Of a stretch of 64,000 nt of DNA, positions 34,679 to 46,160 are shown one piece after another. Source of the DNA: Bacidia rubella. Taxonomy: Eukaryota; Ascomycota; Lecanoromycetes; Lecanorales; Ramalinaceae. The DNA is taken from assembly GCA_032158265.1 (NCBI GenBank), contig JAVTIF010000021.1:1-64000 (forward strand), read 5' to 3'. Every line of letters starts with the position of its first letter. Position 1 is the stretch's first letter. The notes below the pieces were generated by a model, which was not told where the DNA came from, ran no database searches, and worked only from the letters and a program-made list of their open reading frames with translations. The translations under genes and the position numbers were made by a program.

Positions 34679-35313
34679 GTTGGTAGTGATCTATAAGATT
34701 GTGGTGATGCGAAGTGGCGATAGCCCCTAGGCTGCCTGCAGGCTGCAATGATGAGGTCAAGGAATTCGCCGTAAGCAGCGAGACCGGGAGGGGCCCTTTT
34801 GTGTCTTTCTATGGAGACTCCCAGGCTTTCCCCAGCGTGACGGAAGTGTCGGTGAAGCCGCTAATCTAAGGATAGATAGAGATAGAGCGGGGTAGGAGAG
34901 ATAGTGAGCTTCGAAAGCAGAGTTGGAGAAAGATAAAGCCCGGTGGACTCGTGCCGCCCGCAAGTTCGCCACTTATTGCTGGGCACGCGGCTCCTCTTTG
35001 TTATTTAGTAGGCGGCGAAATGCACATCGGAAGCGGCCATGCTATTTAAGAATTGCATGTCAATGAAGGACATGGTATCATCAAAAAAGAGAAAGTACGA
35101 ATTGAGGGGTGCATAGGAGATGCTCCTGTGATTGGTGGGGCTCCATATGCATTCCGTCTGAACGACATCACCGGCTGTCAGATGATAATGCATGGCGGAG
35201 ACTAGCACAACCTTGCTTGATAAGAGATTGTGCGAAGCTACTTTCCGTATCCCTTATCCAAAGGGTGACCACGAGATACAGTCCCTTCGAGAAGCTGTTT
35301 ATACGACTCTCTG
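34679..35313. other. intergenic
   Basis: 635 bases containing the promoter of the tetraspan gene and the 3' flank of CDK10. Short frames only; no element assigned. Confidence 0.5.
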
Positions 35314-36871
35314 CTACTTATCCCGCAATCGCTTCGACGGCCGTCTCACACCGCCCTCGTTCCCGAAATCAAAGACATATCCGCTCTCTGTCCCCTTTTC
35401 GTCAATGCCTTGGCCATGCTTACTGCCACGCTCGACAAGCTTTTCAGTTCCGACCTTGTTGCGGATTTCAGGATAGGTGGGCAGGAGCTCTTTCTCGACA
35501 GCTCGAGGGCTCTCACTCCACCACTTTTCTGCTGCAGCGGCATATCGACTCTTCCCAATCCCCAATCCTTCCGCTGCCGTCCACCGAACGTTAGGGTCCC
35601 ATTTCAGCAAACCCCCCATGAATGCGATTGTCTCCGGTGAAGTGCGTGAAAGGAATCTTCGTTCGATGTTGTCCGCTCTGCCGGTGGCAAAACCCTGTCT
35701 TCGCCATCTGATAAGCTCCGGACATCCCATCGCTGTCAGCATTGCCAGGTCATCTGCCGTGGGAGAGCCAAGCAGCTTCATGATAAGCGACAACTGTTCT
35801 ATTGGAGTTTCCCCGGGCAACACAGGTGCACTTAAGAGGAACTCTCCCAGTACTAGCCCAGCTGACCACATATCGACAGACGGGTTGTAGTGTTTCGTCC
35901 CCAGAAGCACTTCTGGTGCTCGGTACCATATCGTAGCAACACCCGGAGTCAGAGGACGTCGACTGTAGGCTCGAGCCATGCCAAAGTCCGCTGCGTCCTG
36001 TCAGTAACGTTACTTGCATGAATTGCATGCGGGCAATACCGATTTTTAGCACGCCTTTTGCTGTGAGAAGCAGATTCTGCATCTTGATATCACTCGTCCT
36101 AACTCAGCGGTTGCTCGTCTGCTGGTTTTAACTGATTTACCGGTGAATGATTTTGTTCCTGTGTAGATAATCAAGTCCTTCCAAAAGTTGCCGAAACAGG
36201 CATTTGACTGAGCTACTAAGCTTGGTTACAGCAATCTTCTCACAGAAGCTTACCTTGACTCAAGGTGAATCGGACGTGTAGTAAGTCTAACATCGTGGCC
36301 AGATCCTGATTTCATACCAAACGGCACACCCTACGCCTTGCCAGGCGCAAGGACAATAAGCCAATATGGTATGTCATATCCCATTAGGAAGCCTATGGCG
36401 GTGAGAAACCCACCTGCTCAGAGTAATCCATAACCATGTGGACATCATCTCGAACTTCCTCGCCAACCGCTACATCAAGGACATTGACAATGTTTGCGTG
36501 CTTTAGAGAGCGTAGAATAGAGATCTCCCGTAGGGCGGTGATTGGCATCCCATCTCGACGCTCATCACTTGGAATACGAATTTGCTTCAAAGCTACAACT
36601 CTCGCTGTTTTCTTGTCTTTCGCCCTCCAAACAACGCCGTACGCTCACAAATTCAGCAACTGACTTTGTAGGATGCCACGAAACTTACTGCCTTCCCCGA
36701 GTCTATTGAGTTTTTCGAACGATTTTACAGATACACAATCACCTTCATCGTCAGAGCGTTCGAACGTGAGCTTGCATCGTACAGACCTTTTAGTTGTACA
36801 CGAGGACTAAGATCGAGGGCCTGACCCGTTACTGAGAGCCAAGGTCCATCGTCAATGTGATTTTCGTCCAT
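35314..36871 (-). CDS. CDK10-like cyclin-dependent kinase
   Basis: Seven exons (36833-36871, 36689-36770, 36414-36643, 36254-36305, 36141-36207, 36040-36092, 35314-35990) give 399 residues; all phases match. The kinase domain starts VKSFEKLNRLGEGTYGVVW, then VALKQIRI (ATP-binding Lys) and the cyclin-contacting helix PITALRE, the counterpart of PISSLRE in CDK10. The catalytic loop is HRDIKMQN, the magnesium site DFG, and the activation segment TPGVATIWYRAPE. CDK10 kinases act in the nucleus in transcription and cell-cycle control (with cyclin M in animals); the fungal counterparts are little studied. Several acceptors are not the first AG after the branch point and were chosen by conservation (HRD, DFG), so exon ends within exons 5-7 are better supported than the short first exon. 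It is the most intron-rich kinase here. Confidence 0.85.
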
Positions 36872-37349
36872 TGCAAGACGTGACCGAAGGAGTCTCGGGC
36901 AATGATGGGCGCGACACGTGAAGAATTGCAGCTTCGATCCCCCGGGGCGCTTATCCGAGGCGGAGTGCGCTAAAGGAGACTTCTAAGGGTCCGAGGGGGT
37001 CTCCTGGGGGATGAATTCGGCCCCTATTGCCCTGCCGGTCAACTTTGCTTAGCTGCTAGGTTCTTCGTCAATATTCCAGTCTTGTGCCATGCCACTATCA
37101 CTGTCGTCTCTACAAGTCATGGATTAAGAGATTCTTCCGACGATAATATGACCGACATATCTCATTTAAAGCATCTTAAAACTGGGTCGTTTCTCTTGGG
37201 ACTGCACAGATACAGGCATGGAAGGGTCTCATTTCTACAATTCATTGCATTTACTCTCCTTGCTAAATACTCATCGCTTACTATATAGACAAGGCCCGGT
37301 TTACATACGCAGGCGCCCCGCAGCGTAAGTTGAATAGATTATAGCTAAT
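36872..37349. other. intergenic, CDK10 promoter side
   Basis: 478 bases. Immediately upstream of CDK10 is GC-rich (CCCCCGGGGCG around 36940-36950). No RNA gene or repeat. Confidence 0.45.
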
Positions 37350-39032
37350 CTAGCGAAGATTGCTAAGCCGGATCCTGAAACCCGCCCTGTTGAGGCTTCG
37401 AATAATAGCCTCGACAGGCATGTGAGGATACTTCTTCCGAAGCATCTCATATTTCTCGATGTACTGCTCACAGAGCTCTTCTACTTCCTGAGTAGTTACT
37501 TGAAGGCCAGTTGGATCGTACTCACTCGTCAGATTTCCAGTAAGCTCGCGGTATCCGCGTTGCACTAACAGCAGCAAGCAGTTGAGATACGTCTCCTTGA
37601 CGTTTGGATCGTAAATCTCCTGGCGCTTGTCGTCTAGCACGACATACTGCTGGAGTAAGCCGTTTTGGAGGTCACGTTCAAGTTTCCTGATAACGGCGGC
37701 ATGCACCTCTAGCTGTCGATGTGTGCTCGCAAAGCCTGAGGAGCTGGAGGTGCCAGCGTCGCTCAGCACATCCTCGTCGCTTGATATGCTATGGCGAGAC
37801 TCGTCTGATGAGGATACTCCTCCCGCTAGACTATTCGACTCAGAATTCAGCATGGCCTGTTGGGCAATTCGGTCAATGATTCTTTCCTTGATCCTCAATT
37901 GAGCTTCTCGGAGAGCCTCACCTCTGGGGACCCGCTTGCGATTTTCTACATTCTCATCGTCCCGCAATTTCCGAAGATCAGAGCTTCGCCGCGTGCGTGC
38001 CATCTTCATTGAGCTTTGCCGTGTCTCAAACGCTTTGAGTGGATGGACAGGCGCCGTCGAACTATTCGAATGATTCGGGACAGGTACGCTCTCGATGTTC
38101 TGGCCGATTTGCTGAGGGTTGCCTTCTCGTATGTGGAATTTCGTTGGGCTACTCTGAGGCATGCTGTCAAGCAAACCTTTAGCTTTTGCTTGAAGAGCTT
38201 TGTGGAGCTGATCTTGGCGGATCGTATGATGCTTGTCTGGATCAATGATCTTACAGTATATCCTATTCTGCTGTGAGCTCGGAGTCGGCGGTGGTGTCGG
38301 CCTTCCCGAGGTTATTGGTGAGTATATATGCATGCGCTTGTAATTCCTGACAAGGTCTTCGTCGTCGGTTTTTGGGCAGCCTTGCCAAATTCGCACATGA
38401 GCCTCAACTACTTCGGGAGGAGGGACAGTATAGTTGAAGGAGTGACTGACCGGCTCCATACGAGTGCTGCAGAGTGCTTGATATATGTCGTCAACACTAT
38501 CTCGGGCCTTGATACCGCCAGCGTAATACCTGCCAGTATTATGTGGAACGCTGATAGGACATTCAAGATCGTCACAGGGAATTTCGCTATCTGGAGACAC
38601 TACATTGCGGTCAGATTTGAAAAACATCGTTGGAGTGAGTGGTACTCGAGGCTTAAGGTTCTCATAAATGGCCTCAATATTGCTCTTCTTGGTGATGGCG
38701 ATCCCACGTGCACGAGTCCTGTGTGGGGTCATCTCTTCAGTCTGTGATCGGCTGCGTGCTGGTGAGGTGATTTCACCTGCGAAGCACACCCTTTCCAGAC
38801 TTTCGTTAACGTACTCCAGATCTGACTGAGATGTAATAAGCTCCATGATGCGGTATCCGATACAATGATCTTGCATGCACCTGTCACAAGGCTTTACGGG
38901 TTCTGCGAGACTTATCAATACAATGCATTGTTTTTCAGCAGCTGGCACAATGCTCATTGTTGAGCATCGATGTAGCTCGTCCTCCGTCTGGGCTAAAGAA
39001 ACAAAGCAGACTAGCGTAGTGGTTTCTAGCAT
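37350..39032 (-). CDS. hypothetical 560-residue protein
   Basis: A long uninterrupted frame with no domain I recognise. The middle is low-complexity and basic (RGEALREAQLRIKERIIDRIAQQ), with a Ser-rich region (SSSDESRHSISSDEDVLSD) that looks like casein-kinase phosphorylation sites. The last 130 residues are helical and well ordered in appearance (VIRKLERDLQNGLLQQYVVL, then ETYLNCLLLLVQRGYRELTG, ending PHMPVEAIIRSLNRAGFRIR) and probably form the conserved core. No signal peptide or TM helix. The N-terminal start is uncertain: ATGs also occur at residues 26, 53 and 63, and a Cys pair (CDRCMQDHC) sits early. Divergent from the small ORF at 39259, with 226 bases between starts. Confidence 0.72.
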   Translation of the reverse strand: MLETTTLVCFVSLAQTEDELHRCSTMSIVPAAEKQCIVLISLAEPVKPCDRCMQDHCIGYRIMELITSQSDLEYVNESLERVCFAGEITSPARSRSQTEEMTPHRTRARGIAITKKSNIEAIYENLKPRVPLTPTMFFKSDRNVVSPDSEIPCDDLECPISVPHNTGRYYAGGIKARDSVDDIYQALCSTRMEPVSHSFNYTVPPPEVVEAHVRIWQGCPKTDDEDLVRNYKRMHIYSPITSGRPTPPPTPSSQQNRIYCKIIDPDKHHTIRQDQLHKALQAKAKGLLDSMPQSSPTKFHIREGNPQQIGQNIESVPVPNHSNSSTAPVHPLKAFETRQSSMKMARTRRSSDLRKLRDDENVENRKRVPRGEALREAQLRIKERIIDRIAQQAMLNSESNSLAGGVSSSDESRHSISSDEDVLSDAGTSSSSGFASTHRQLEVHAAVIRKLERDLQNGLLQQYVVLDDKRQEIYDPNVKETYLNCLLLLVQRGYRELTGNLTSEYDPTGLQVTTQEVEELCEQYIEKYEMLRKKYPHMPVEAIIRSLNRAGFRIRLSNLR

Positions 39033-39258
39033 TGTCTTCTTTACGTATGATAAGCTTTGTCTTTTCAGAATACTGACAACGATTCTTTATTGGAGCCAAA
39101 GGATCATTCAGAGATATATATGGTAACGTACTCAGCACCAAGGATACCCTAAGTATTGTGCCCACTGCTCCCTTTCTCACATTCATAGGCTACCAGGGCA
39201 GAAAGACCATTACCAGGCAGATCGAATTCAAAATCACCATTTCTCTAGACTTACTGCC

Positions 39259-39648
39259 ATGGGAAAGCTTTTCACACACGAAAGGCCCTCAAAAGGCTTC
39301 CTCCGCATCCACAACGAACCCGTCAGAGAAGATCGCATTCGCTATAAGGGCGCCAGCCCCGTCCCAATGGGAATCGAAGAATACACACGCTTCTTCAACA
39401 CATGCGCAGCTTGCTCAACTTGGGAAAGAAGGAATCAGGTCAAGTGTTCACACCACTGTAAAGGAAGGCTCAACGCACAAGACAAAGCCTTGATGCAAGA
39501 CCTGCTTGTCAACAACAGAAATGCTTCTACAGCACGACTTGAGAGCATGGAGGCAAAGGCCATAAGGATTGAAACGAGTATTGAGGTCTTGTCAGAGATT
39601 GCACCTTTCTTAGACAAGGAACAGGGCAAGCTTAAACAAATTTTGTGA
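39259..39648 (+). CDS. hypothetical 129-residue protein with a Cys/His cluster
   Basis: A single-exon frame starting CCATGGGA. Residues about 53-72 contain CAACSTW and KCSHHC, a Cys/His cluster that could bind one metal ion. The C-terminal 55 residues form an uninterrupted charged helix, possibly a short coiled coil (ARLESMEAKAIRIETSIEVL). There is no signal peptide. Not recognised; the pattern would suit a small structural zinc module. Its 3' end converges with the gene at 39890. Confidence 0.6.
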   Translation: MGKLFTHERPSKGFLRIHNEPVREDRIRYKGASPVPMGIEEYTRFFNTCAACSTWERRNQVKCSHHCKGRLNAQDKALMQDLLVNNRNASTARLESMEAKAIRIETSIEVLSEIAPFLDKEQGKLKQIL

Positions 39649-39889
39649 TGAAAAGGGCTCAATAAACTGAATGTTTGAGTTGAGAAGACGCTTCATCGCT
39701 TTCCGCTTTGCTATCCAGACATTTTCAATGCTGTCCTCCCCCAATACTGCCGTCACACTCATACAAAATATAATCCTTTCGTCGCAATAGTGTACAACTC
39801 CCGCTTCACTCGCCATCTCACCAGCAATAACCCACGAAAAAGGGCATCTCAACACACCCCACCCCTCCACCCTGCCTTCCCCACCCCCC

Positions 39890-41323
39890 TCACACCCTCC
39901 TCCAAGTCTTCAACCCCGTAACCTCCCCAAACCTCTCCCCACTTCCCAACCTCTTGCCCCCAAATCTATCCCCTCCCTTATCAAGCGGCCCCTGAAAAGC
40001 CGGCATCCCCGCCGCTTCCTTCCGCTGCTGGATCCGCTCCCTAGTCGCCGCGAGGCTCGATCGGGCGCCTTCGCTCATTTGAACAACCCCGGCGTTTGCG
40101 GGGGATGATTTGGAGCGCCAGGATTGACTTGGTATTGGCGCTAGGGTTGTCGGGAAGGCTGGTGTAGTGGCGGTCGAGGGGTTTGTTGACGGGGGCGGGG
40201 TAATGGGTGGGGTTTGTTGCCCTTTTAGTAGAATGGGCTTTGTTGGGATGGCAGGTTTTGGGGTGATCTCCTGCTTTGCTGACTCGGCAGACCTGGTGTC
40301 TTTTGTTGGGATGGCACGTTTAGAGTTGTCCTGCGGTTTTGCTGACTCGGCAGGTAGTGGATTTTGAGACTCCTGACTATTTATCTCTGGTGCCTCGGCG
40401 GGGATGCCGTCTTTGTTCGCTTCTGCCTGGATTTCTGACTCCTTTGATTCTGTAGTATCCTCTGAGATGGCAGCTTTCAATGGATCGGCGAGATCTAGTG
40501 CCTCCGTAGACTGCGCAGCCTGGGATTGCTGACTATTTAGCATAGGCTCTACAGCTAGAGTGGCAGTTGCGAGCTCCGGAGCCTGCTTTTCTGACTCGGC
40601 AGGTGCTGTGATCTGCGTTTGCTGACCGGCTTCTGGAATTGCTTCTGTTGAGAAGGCAGTTGTGGGCTTGTCAGTCTGGAAGTGTGACGCGGCAACAGGC
40701 AAATTTTGTCGTACTCGCCAGTTGGAGTTTCGTTTTGACTCGTGACTGGACTGACTCGGGCCCGCCGTACATATTGCCCGGGCTTTTGCAACTGCTGCTG
40801 CCCGTAAGTCTGCCTTCTTAGGCTTCGGCGGTCCAGCACGTTTGTCTTTAGCAGCTTTCAGAAAAGCTGCAAACACCGTGAATGGACATTTGTCAGCAGG
40901 TAATTGGTCAGGAGAAGCATGATCGGTAGGTGAATCCGGCGTCTCAGTAAATGGTGGTAGTGTAGGAGGGCTGAAGTAAGACGAAGACTCAAAATTGGCG
41001 TCAGGTGAAGAGCTTTGGATGAATGTTGCAGTCGTGCTTGTACTCAATGCTGGTGAGACTGGGCAGGAGTCTGCTGTGGAGTCTGAATTATAGCCGCTGT
41101 CCAGGTGGTCGTCCTCCAGAGAAGGCCCGTTTCCTGAGGCATCCACCTTCTGGTAATCAGGTGGTAGAGGTAATGTTGACGGAGATGGTGCTCTGAAGAT
41201 GCCGCCGGCATACTTCTTGTGTGTTCTGAGCCATTCCTTGTGCTGGCGTTGGCATTCTTCGACCTCTGATGGGGAAAGAGTAGGTAATATAGAAGACTGC
41301 ATGGTGCTGTTATGACTCATCAA
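39890..41323 (-). CDS. hypothetical disordered protein
   Basis: A 477-residue uninterrupted frame, Pro/Ser/Thr/Ala rich throughout. Residues 17-45 are a compact conserved-looking N-terminal segment (SPSEVEECQRQHKEWLRTHKKYAGG). The middle carries loose degenerate repeats of a PTK/AESAKQ type (AIPTKDTRSAESAKQ, then KPAIPTKPI). The C-terminus is basic and Gly rich (GGDRFGGKRLGSGERFG). No domain, TM helix or signal peptide. Likely a cytoplasmic or nuclear intrinsically disordered protein; function unknown. Confidence 0.7.
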   Translation of the reverse strand: MMSHNSTMQSSILPTLSPSEVEECQRQHKEWLRTHKKYAGGIFRAPSPSTLPLPPDYQKVDASGNGPSLEDDHLDSGYNSDSTADSCPVSPALSTSTTATFIQSSSPDANFESSSYFSPPTLPPFTETPDSPTDHASPDQLPADKCPFTVFAAFLKAAKDKRAGPPKPKKADLRAAAVAKARAICTAGPSQSSHESKRNSNWRVRQNLPVAASHFQTDKPTTAFSTEAIPEAGQQTQITAPAESEKQAPELATATLAVEPMLNSQQSQAAQSTEALDLADPLKAAISEDTTESKESEIQAEANKDGIPAEAPEINSQESQNPLPAESAKPQDNSKRAIPTKDTRSAESAKQEITPKPAIPTKPILLKGQQTPPITPPPSTNPSTATTPAFPTTLAPIPSQSWRSKSSPANAGVVQMSEGARSSLAATRERIQQRKEAAGMPAFQGPLDKGGDRFGGKRLGSGERFGEVTGLKTWRRV

Positions 41324-42506
41324 GTGCCCAAGACGTGCTAAAGCGACTCAAATCTGGCCAAAGAGTTCTTAAGAAGGCGTAATAATGGTGACCAGATGCT
41401 GAATAAGGACAGAAGGCTTGGGTATACAGTATATTGCAGCATCCGTAGGTATCACGCCAGTCTGAAATGAAGATGGAGGAGGGAAAATGTAAAAGTCAGA
41501 TGGCTGTGCTTTTTCCCATCAGCGTTTCAACTAGCGCGTCCACTTAAGCATCCACGGTGTCTGAAGCTTTGCGTATAAGTATAATGGGTGCGTCAGGTCT
41601 GCCATCTGTCAATTAAAGCGCAAGCCCTTCGAAAGCTTGAAGGTTGAACAGTAAAGTTCGTTTAGAACTAGACAGAGAGACGAGAAACAATATTCTGACC
41701 CACAAGACTGACAGAATTGATCATATGCGGCCATAGAGATATGCATATAGCTTTGCAAGAAGTGTTATAGCAGACAATGTTCGGCCACAGGAGGCCTTTA
41801 CAGAAATACAAGACTAGACAATTGGTAAGACTAAGTATGAGGTTGGAGAAGAGATTGGAGAGCAGAGGCATAGGGTCGTGGGAATTTGCGTGGTGCGAAG
41901 TCAAGACTCAGGCACAGAAGGAGGTAACCTTAACGCAAAACGCAGCAAGATTTGGGTGGATGGTTGACAGGCCACATTGCCATTTTCTGGGGCGCGGAGG
42001 AGCCGCTCTATCCAAGGGTACAGCTCTGGTAGACCCTGTGACATGTTGAGATAATGATGTCTGTAACCGGTCATCCTCAGGTGGTTCCACACTTCTGTAG
42101 CATTCTCTGGCGGGGTGCGTCACTCAAGGTGGCGCAAACGTACCTTTGTCTAGGAAACTTTATAGCAGGCCATGACTGGTGATCACATGGTTGCAGGAGA
42201 CTGAGACCTGAGAGAGAGCGTAGGCTGTATTTCAATGTGCCTTGATCAAAGACATGTCGAAAGTAAGAGTCGGTCGTTTGAATAGACAAGGGTTGAAATC
42301 GACCATACGGTACCATCGCAGCAATCAAGGTAGCAAAGACTCATTCAAGCCACCACAAATTAGGGAGGAAAGGCATAGAGTGTTGCACAAGAGATTTTCA
42401 AGACTGCAAATCCAAAATGATCTACGTATGCTAACGTAAAGGGCAGTGACATTTCAGGCCTTCTGTAATTGAAGATCTGATGACGCAAGTCAGCATCACC
42501 AAAATC
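41324..42506. other. intergenic
   Basis: About 1.2 kb between the disordered-protein gene start and the deacetylase 3' end. Small overlapping frames only; no RNA gene, repeat or recognisable domain. Confidence 0.5.
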
Positions 42507-43946
42507 CTAGGTGGATTCAGCCACTCGAAGGGAGGGGGTCCGAAGCATACTAGGATCTTTCGTGATGGCACCATGCTCTGCAGGCATCAATGCACCCTTA
42601 GGTGGCTGGTTCTTGCTTTTGAAATCGTCACAGATGTCGGCCATGGTTACCCATTGCACGCCAGATTTAGCACTGATATATTCTATCAATCTGATTAATT
42701 AGTCAGCCTATACTTTCCCATGATTATCAACATTATAGAAACATTCTGCGGCAGCGCTTCACAGGAATCTTTGAGTCTGGACTCACCGTTCCAGCATTAA
42801 GAGAACTTGGGGGTGACCGGACACGTCTGGATGAATGGTAACTGGGAAGCAAAACTCATCATATTCCCTGTAGAAGTAATCAAAATGGTCGCGCCACAGA
42901 TCCTGTCAACGACGATTGAGTCAGCATTGCCTTCTCAAGTATTTACATGAATTACTAGATAGGGCTCTGTGGTAAATTTACGGTGCAGAAGGTGGATTGG
43001 CGATAGTTTCAAATCAAGATACAACAGGTCGAAAATTATACATACCTCTACATCTCTCGGATTCACCCATCCATGCGAATTAGGCATCTTCTTGATAAAC
43101 ATCATCGGAGGCAGGTCATCGAGGTACCAACTGGCAGGTATTTCGCAGAGCCCAGTCATTGGACCTGCAACAAGGGGCTTCATCCAATGGGACGGGTCTT
43201 TGTCGTAGTCAATGGGAGTCACACTATCCCCTGTCCGAAGATAGTACGGCAGACAATCATGGTGAGAAAAGCTGTGATCTTCGAATCTCAGACGTCAACA
43301 CGCTTCAATGCTGTCAGACATGAGCGTCCGTACCATACTCTACACCATATTTCAGCAGGAGCTCGGCGCCTTCTTTGCTTGTTTCCCAGAACGGGGCAAC
43401 GGTTCCTCTCGGAGGCTTGCCGCAGAACTCTGTCAGCTGCTTGTAGGTTTTATCGAGGATGACCTGTTGCTGCTCTAATGTCATGGCAACGGGGTTCTCG
43501 TGCGAGTATCCGTGTAGACCTCTGGGACTTCGTGAGCTTCTCTATGCCTCAAGCCGGAGCACATCTGGAGGAAACCCGGCTTGTACATCTCATGCCCAGC
43601 ATCTCTGACCATAGCACATTCCTCTGGAAAGGTCTCGAGAGAATGTCCCGGTATAAAAAATGTGGTCTTTATATTGTACTTTTCAAAAAGCTTCAGCAGC
43701 CGTCTGACTCCCACTGTGCCGGCGAAGATGCCTTTCTCTTGTCAATTGCAGTGTTTGGGGAGCTCAGAATAGGTCTCCTACCTCTTGAGATGTCGCTGGT
43801 GGAGTCTTGGCCGCCATATGAGCCAAGCCAGCCGGCAACGGCGTCGATATCAACAGATATGCAGCAGAGAGCCTCTGTCCGTGTTAGCGGTCAACTGGCG
43901 AATAAGAGCGAGATCAAAGGAGCTGACTCTTTTCACCCATCGCCAT
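42507..43946 (-). CDS. Polysaccharide deacetylase family protein (NodB fold)
   Basis: Seven exons (43928-43946, 43782-43874, 43587-43731, 43334-43521, 43046-43278, 42787-42902, 42507-42690), all in phase, give 325 residues. The metal-binding Asp pair is in SVDIDAVAGWLGSYGG (residues 12-27). The His motif is GLHGYSHENP (His-x3-His) and the barrel strand motif TTFFIPGHSLETFP is typical. SFSHHDCLPY and TIHPDVSGHP are further conserved loops. No signal peptide, so unlike secreted chitin deacetylases it should act inside the cell; this layout is nearer the PuuE/HpPgdA-like branch, whose members hydrolyse cyclic imide/ureide or N-acyl substrates. The substrate is not determined. The 19-nt first exon (MAMGEK) is short but has a clear branch point (GCTAACA) and a phase-consistent acceptor. 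It lies 305 bases downstream of the PHO84-type gene, same strand. Confidence 0.85.
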
Positions 43947-44251
43947 TGATTTTGTAAGCCCGCCAAAACAAAGCGCGCTCTCGTTGTGCTGCCATCACTG
44001 ACGTAGTCTTTCTTATCGGACGTCTTTGCGGGCACAAGGGATCCGTGCCAAGCTTGCCCCTGACAACCCTTTTTCAGTTCTAGATGAATCACATTGGTGA
44101 TAGAGAGTAAAAAGCGAATGGGATTTATGGGTATTACAGTAGATTCATTGTTATGTTTGTTCTTTCATGTCCACGCATTCTGATTGATAATCATATAGCA
44201 AATCATACCCATCGCCGCCTCTCCACGTTCAAAGTCTCAACGAGACTCTAT
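43947..44251. other. intergenic between tandem genes
   Basis: 305 bases holding the 3' flank of the transporter gene and the promoter of the deacetylase gene. A minus-strand open frame reaches in from 44092 but is explained as leader sequence. Confidence 0.5.
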
Positions 44252-46160
44252 TTACACGACCTTCTCATCCCTCGAGTTATTACCATCGCTACTATTCTGC
44301 ATTTCGTCGCTTTCTCGATATTGAGCTGTGCCATGTCCCGCAGACACTGGATCATAATTAGCAGTGCCAGGGACTTCCCCAGCCAACTCCTCGAGGGTTT
44401 TCCTCTTAGTTTCCGGAATCAAGATAGTCGTGAAAAGTCCACACAACATGAAGAGAGCAAAGATTTGCATGATATGATCCAGCCATGGAGATTCGGTGGA
44501 CCCTGGAGGCGCTCCCTTTTGACGCAGGGGACCAAAGACACACTGGGCAATGATAGCACCAACTTTGCCCGAAGCTGCGGAGATACCGTGCGAGCTGGAG
44601 CGATAGCGTGTTGGGAAACACTCGCCCGGGACAATGAAAGTTGTTGCGTTAGGTCCTAGGAGATGAGATTAGCTGGCGCATCATACGGTGCTAGTAGTCT
44701 TTGCTTACCGAAATTGAAGAATAATTGTGCAAGCACATAGAGGAAGATCAAAGCTCCTTCCACCTTCACCAGCTTGTCATAAGCGAAACCAATGATGACG
44801 AACAGAATGGTCAGCATTGCAAAACCCATGTATTGGATTTTCTTCCGGCCCAACGTGTCGACAGTGAGCACCGTGAGCCAATATCCCGGGATAGCACCAG
44901 CACATGTCAAAATCAAGTTTCCTACAGCGGTGTTGTAAAAGATCTTGTAGACATTAGATCCCTTTGCGTAGCCAATCGCTGACAAGATAGTAGAGTTGTT
45001 CAAGCCGAGACCATAGCTACAAGTTGTCAGCTTTCCGTCGAACATTGTTACTCTAATCTTGAGGCTTCGAACTCACAATGCAACGTCTAAGAAAAACCAG
45101 GAGCCTGCTGTACCGAGCAAAACTTTACCATGCCTCCACTGGCTATAGTGGCGGTATACATCTGCCCATGACGCTTTGGGGGGCTCATAGCGTTTTGCAG
45201 AGTCCTGATTAACCGCAGCTTGTCGGAGATCGTCTGGACGTCCTTCACCTTTGTGTTCGAAATACGCTTTCACGTCTTCATTCGCCTTCTCAACATCACG
45301 AGAGACGTCAAAAGTGTAGCGAGGTGTCTCAGGTATGGTGAGACGGTAATAAAGAGCAATGCATCCTGGAACTGCGCCAAACCCTATGATGATCCTCCAC
45401 ATTTTATCAACAGCAAGTTGACAAACGCCGTCGCACTGAGCTACAGTCTTAGCACTCTCAAGTGACTCCTTGAATCCTGATGTCACGATCAAAGCAATCA
45501 TAGCAGCTGCAAATTGGCCGAAACCTTGCATGGCGAAAACGGAGCCCATCATTGCTCCTCTCCATTTGGTCGTGGCGAATCTGCTCCTGTTAAAATCTTA
45601 CAATCATCTTGAGAGTGGATAACTTACTCGGATGTGATGATTGAAGACAGAGGATAGTCACCGCCGATACCAACTCCCATCAACACACGCCAGAAGATGA
45701 TCAATCCAACGACAGATATACCCGGAGACGACGAGCTAAGTGATTGCGCCAGAGTCGCAAAGATGATGAGAATGAGTTCCAAGCCATACATCCTCTTACG
45801 ACCAACGAGATCGGCTAGGATACCAAAGCCAATCTGACCAAGGACCGTTCCACCCGAGGTGGCTACCTTGATCGCAGTGTCCGAGTTGTTGGGAATTGTT
45901 CCCGGCTTGCTGTGCGCAGTTTGCCAGTAAACCACACCCAACATAGCTGTCACTAAGTTGATGGCAAAGATGTCGTAGGCATCAGTGAAAAAACCGATTC
46001 CGGCAACTACACAAGCTCTGACATGGTACCAGCCGAAAGGTGCCTTGTCAATCTCTGCAAGGGCGAGACGTCTTCGCTCATTGGGGTCGGTGATATGTGC
46101 GAAGTCATTGTTGAAATTGTGGAAGGCGGCATTACCACCAGCGGTTTTGGCAGTAGCCAT
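44252..46160 (-). CDS. PHO84-type inorganic phosphate/H+ symporter (MFS)
   Basis: Exons 45628-46160, 45077-45580, 44709-45016 and 44252-44655 give 582 residues with about 12 membrane helices. Diagnostic segments: FFTDAYDIFAINLV in TM1, GRKRMYGLELILII after TM2-3, GVGIGGDYPLSSIITSEFATT (the phosphate:H+ symporter signature) in TM4-5, and NATTFIVPGECFPTRYRSSSHG in TM10. The first intron joins within SEFATT; the acceptor at 45581 was chosen because it restores that motif exactly. The long central loop (about residues 285-330) and hydrophilic tail (DEMQNSSDGNN) are usual in the family. Expected at the plasma membrane, importing phosphate (or a related organic phosphate) with protons; in other fungi such genes are induced by phosphate starvation. 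No Pho4-type CACGTG site was confirmed upstream. Confidence 0.92.
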
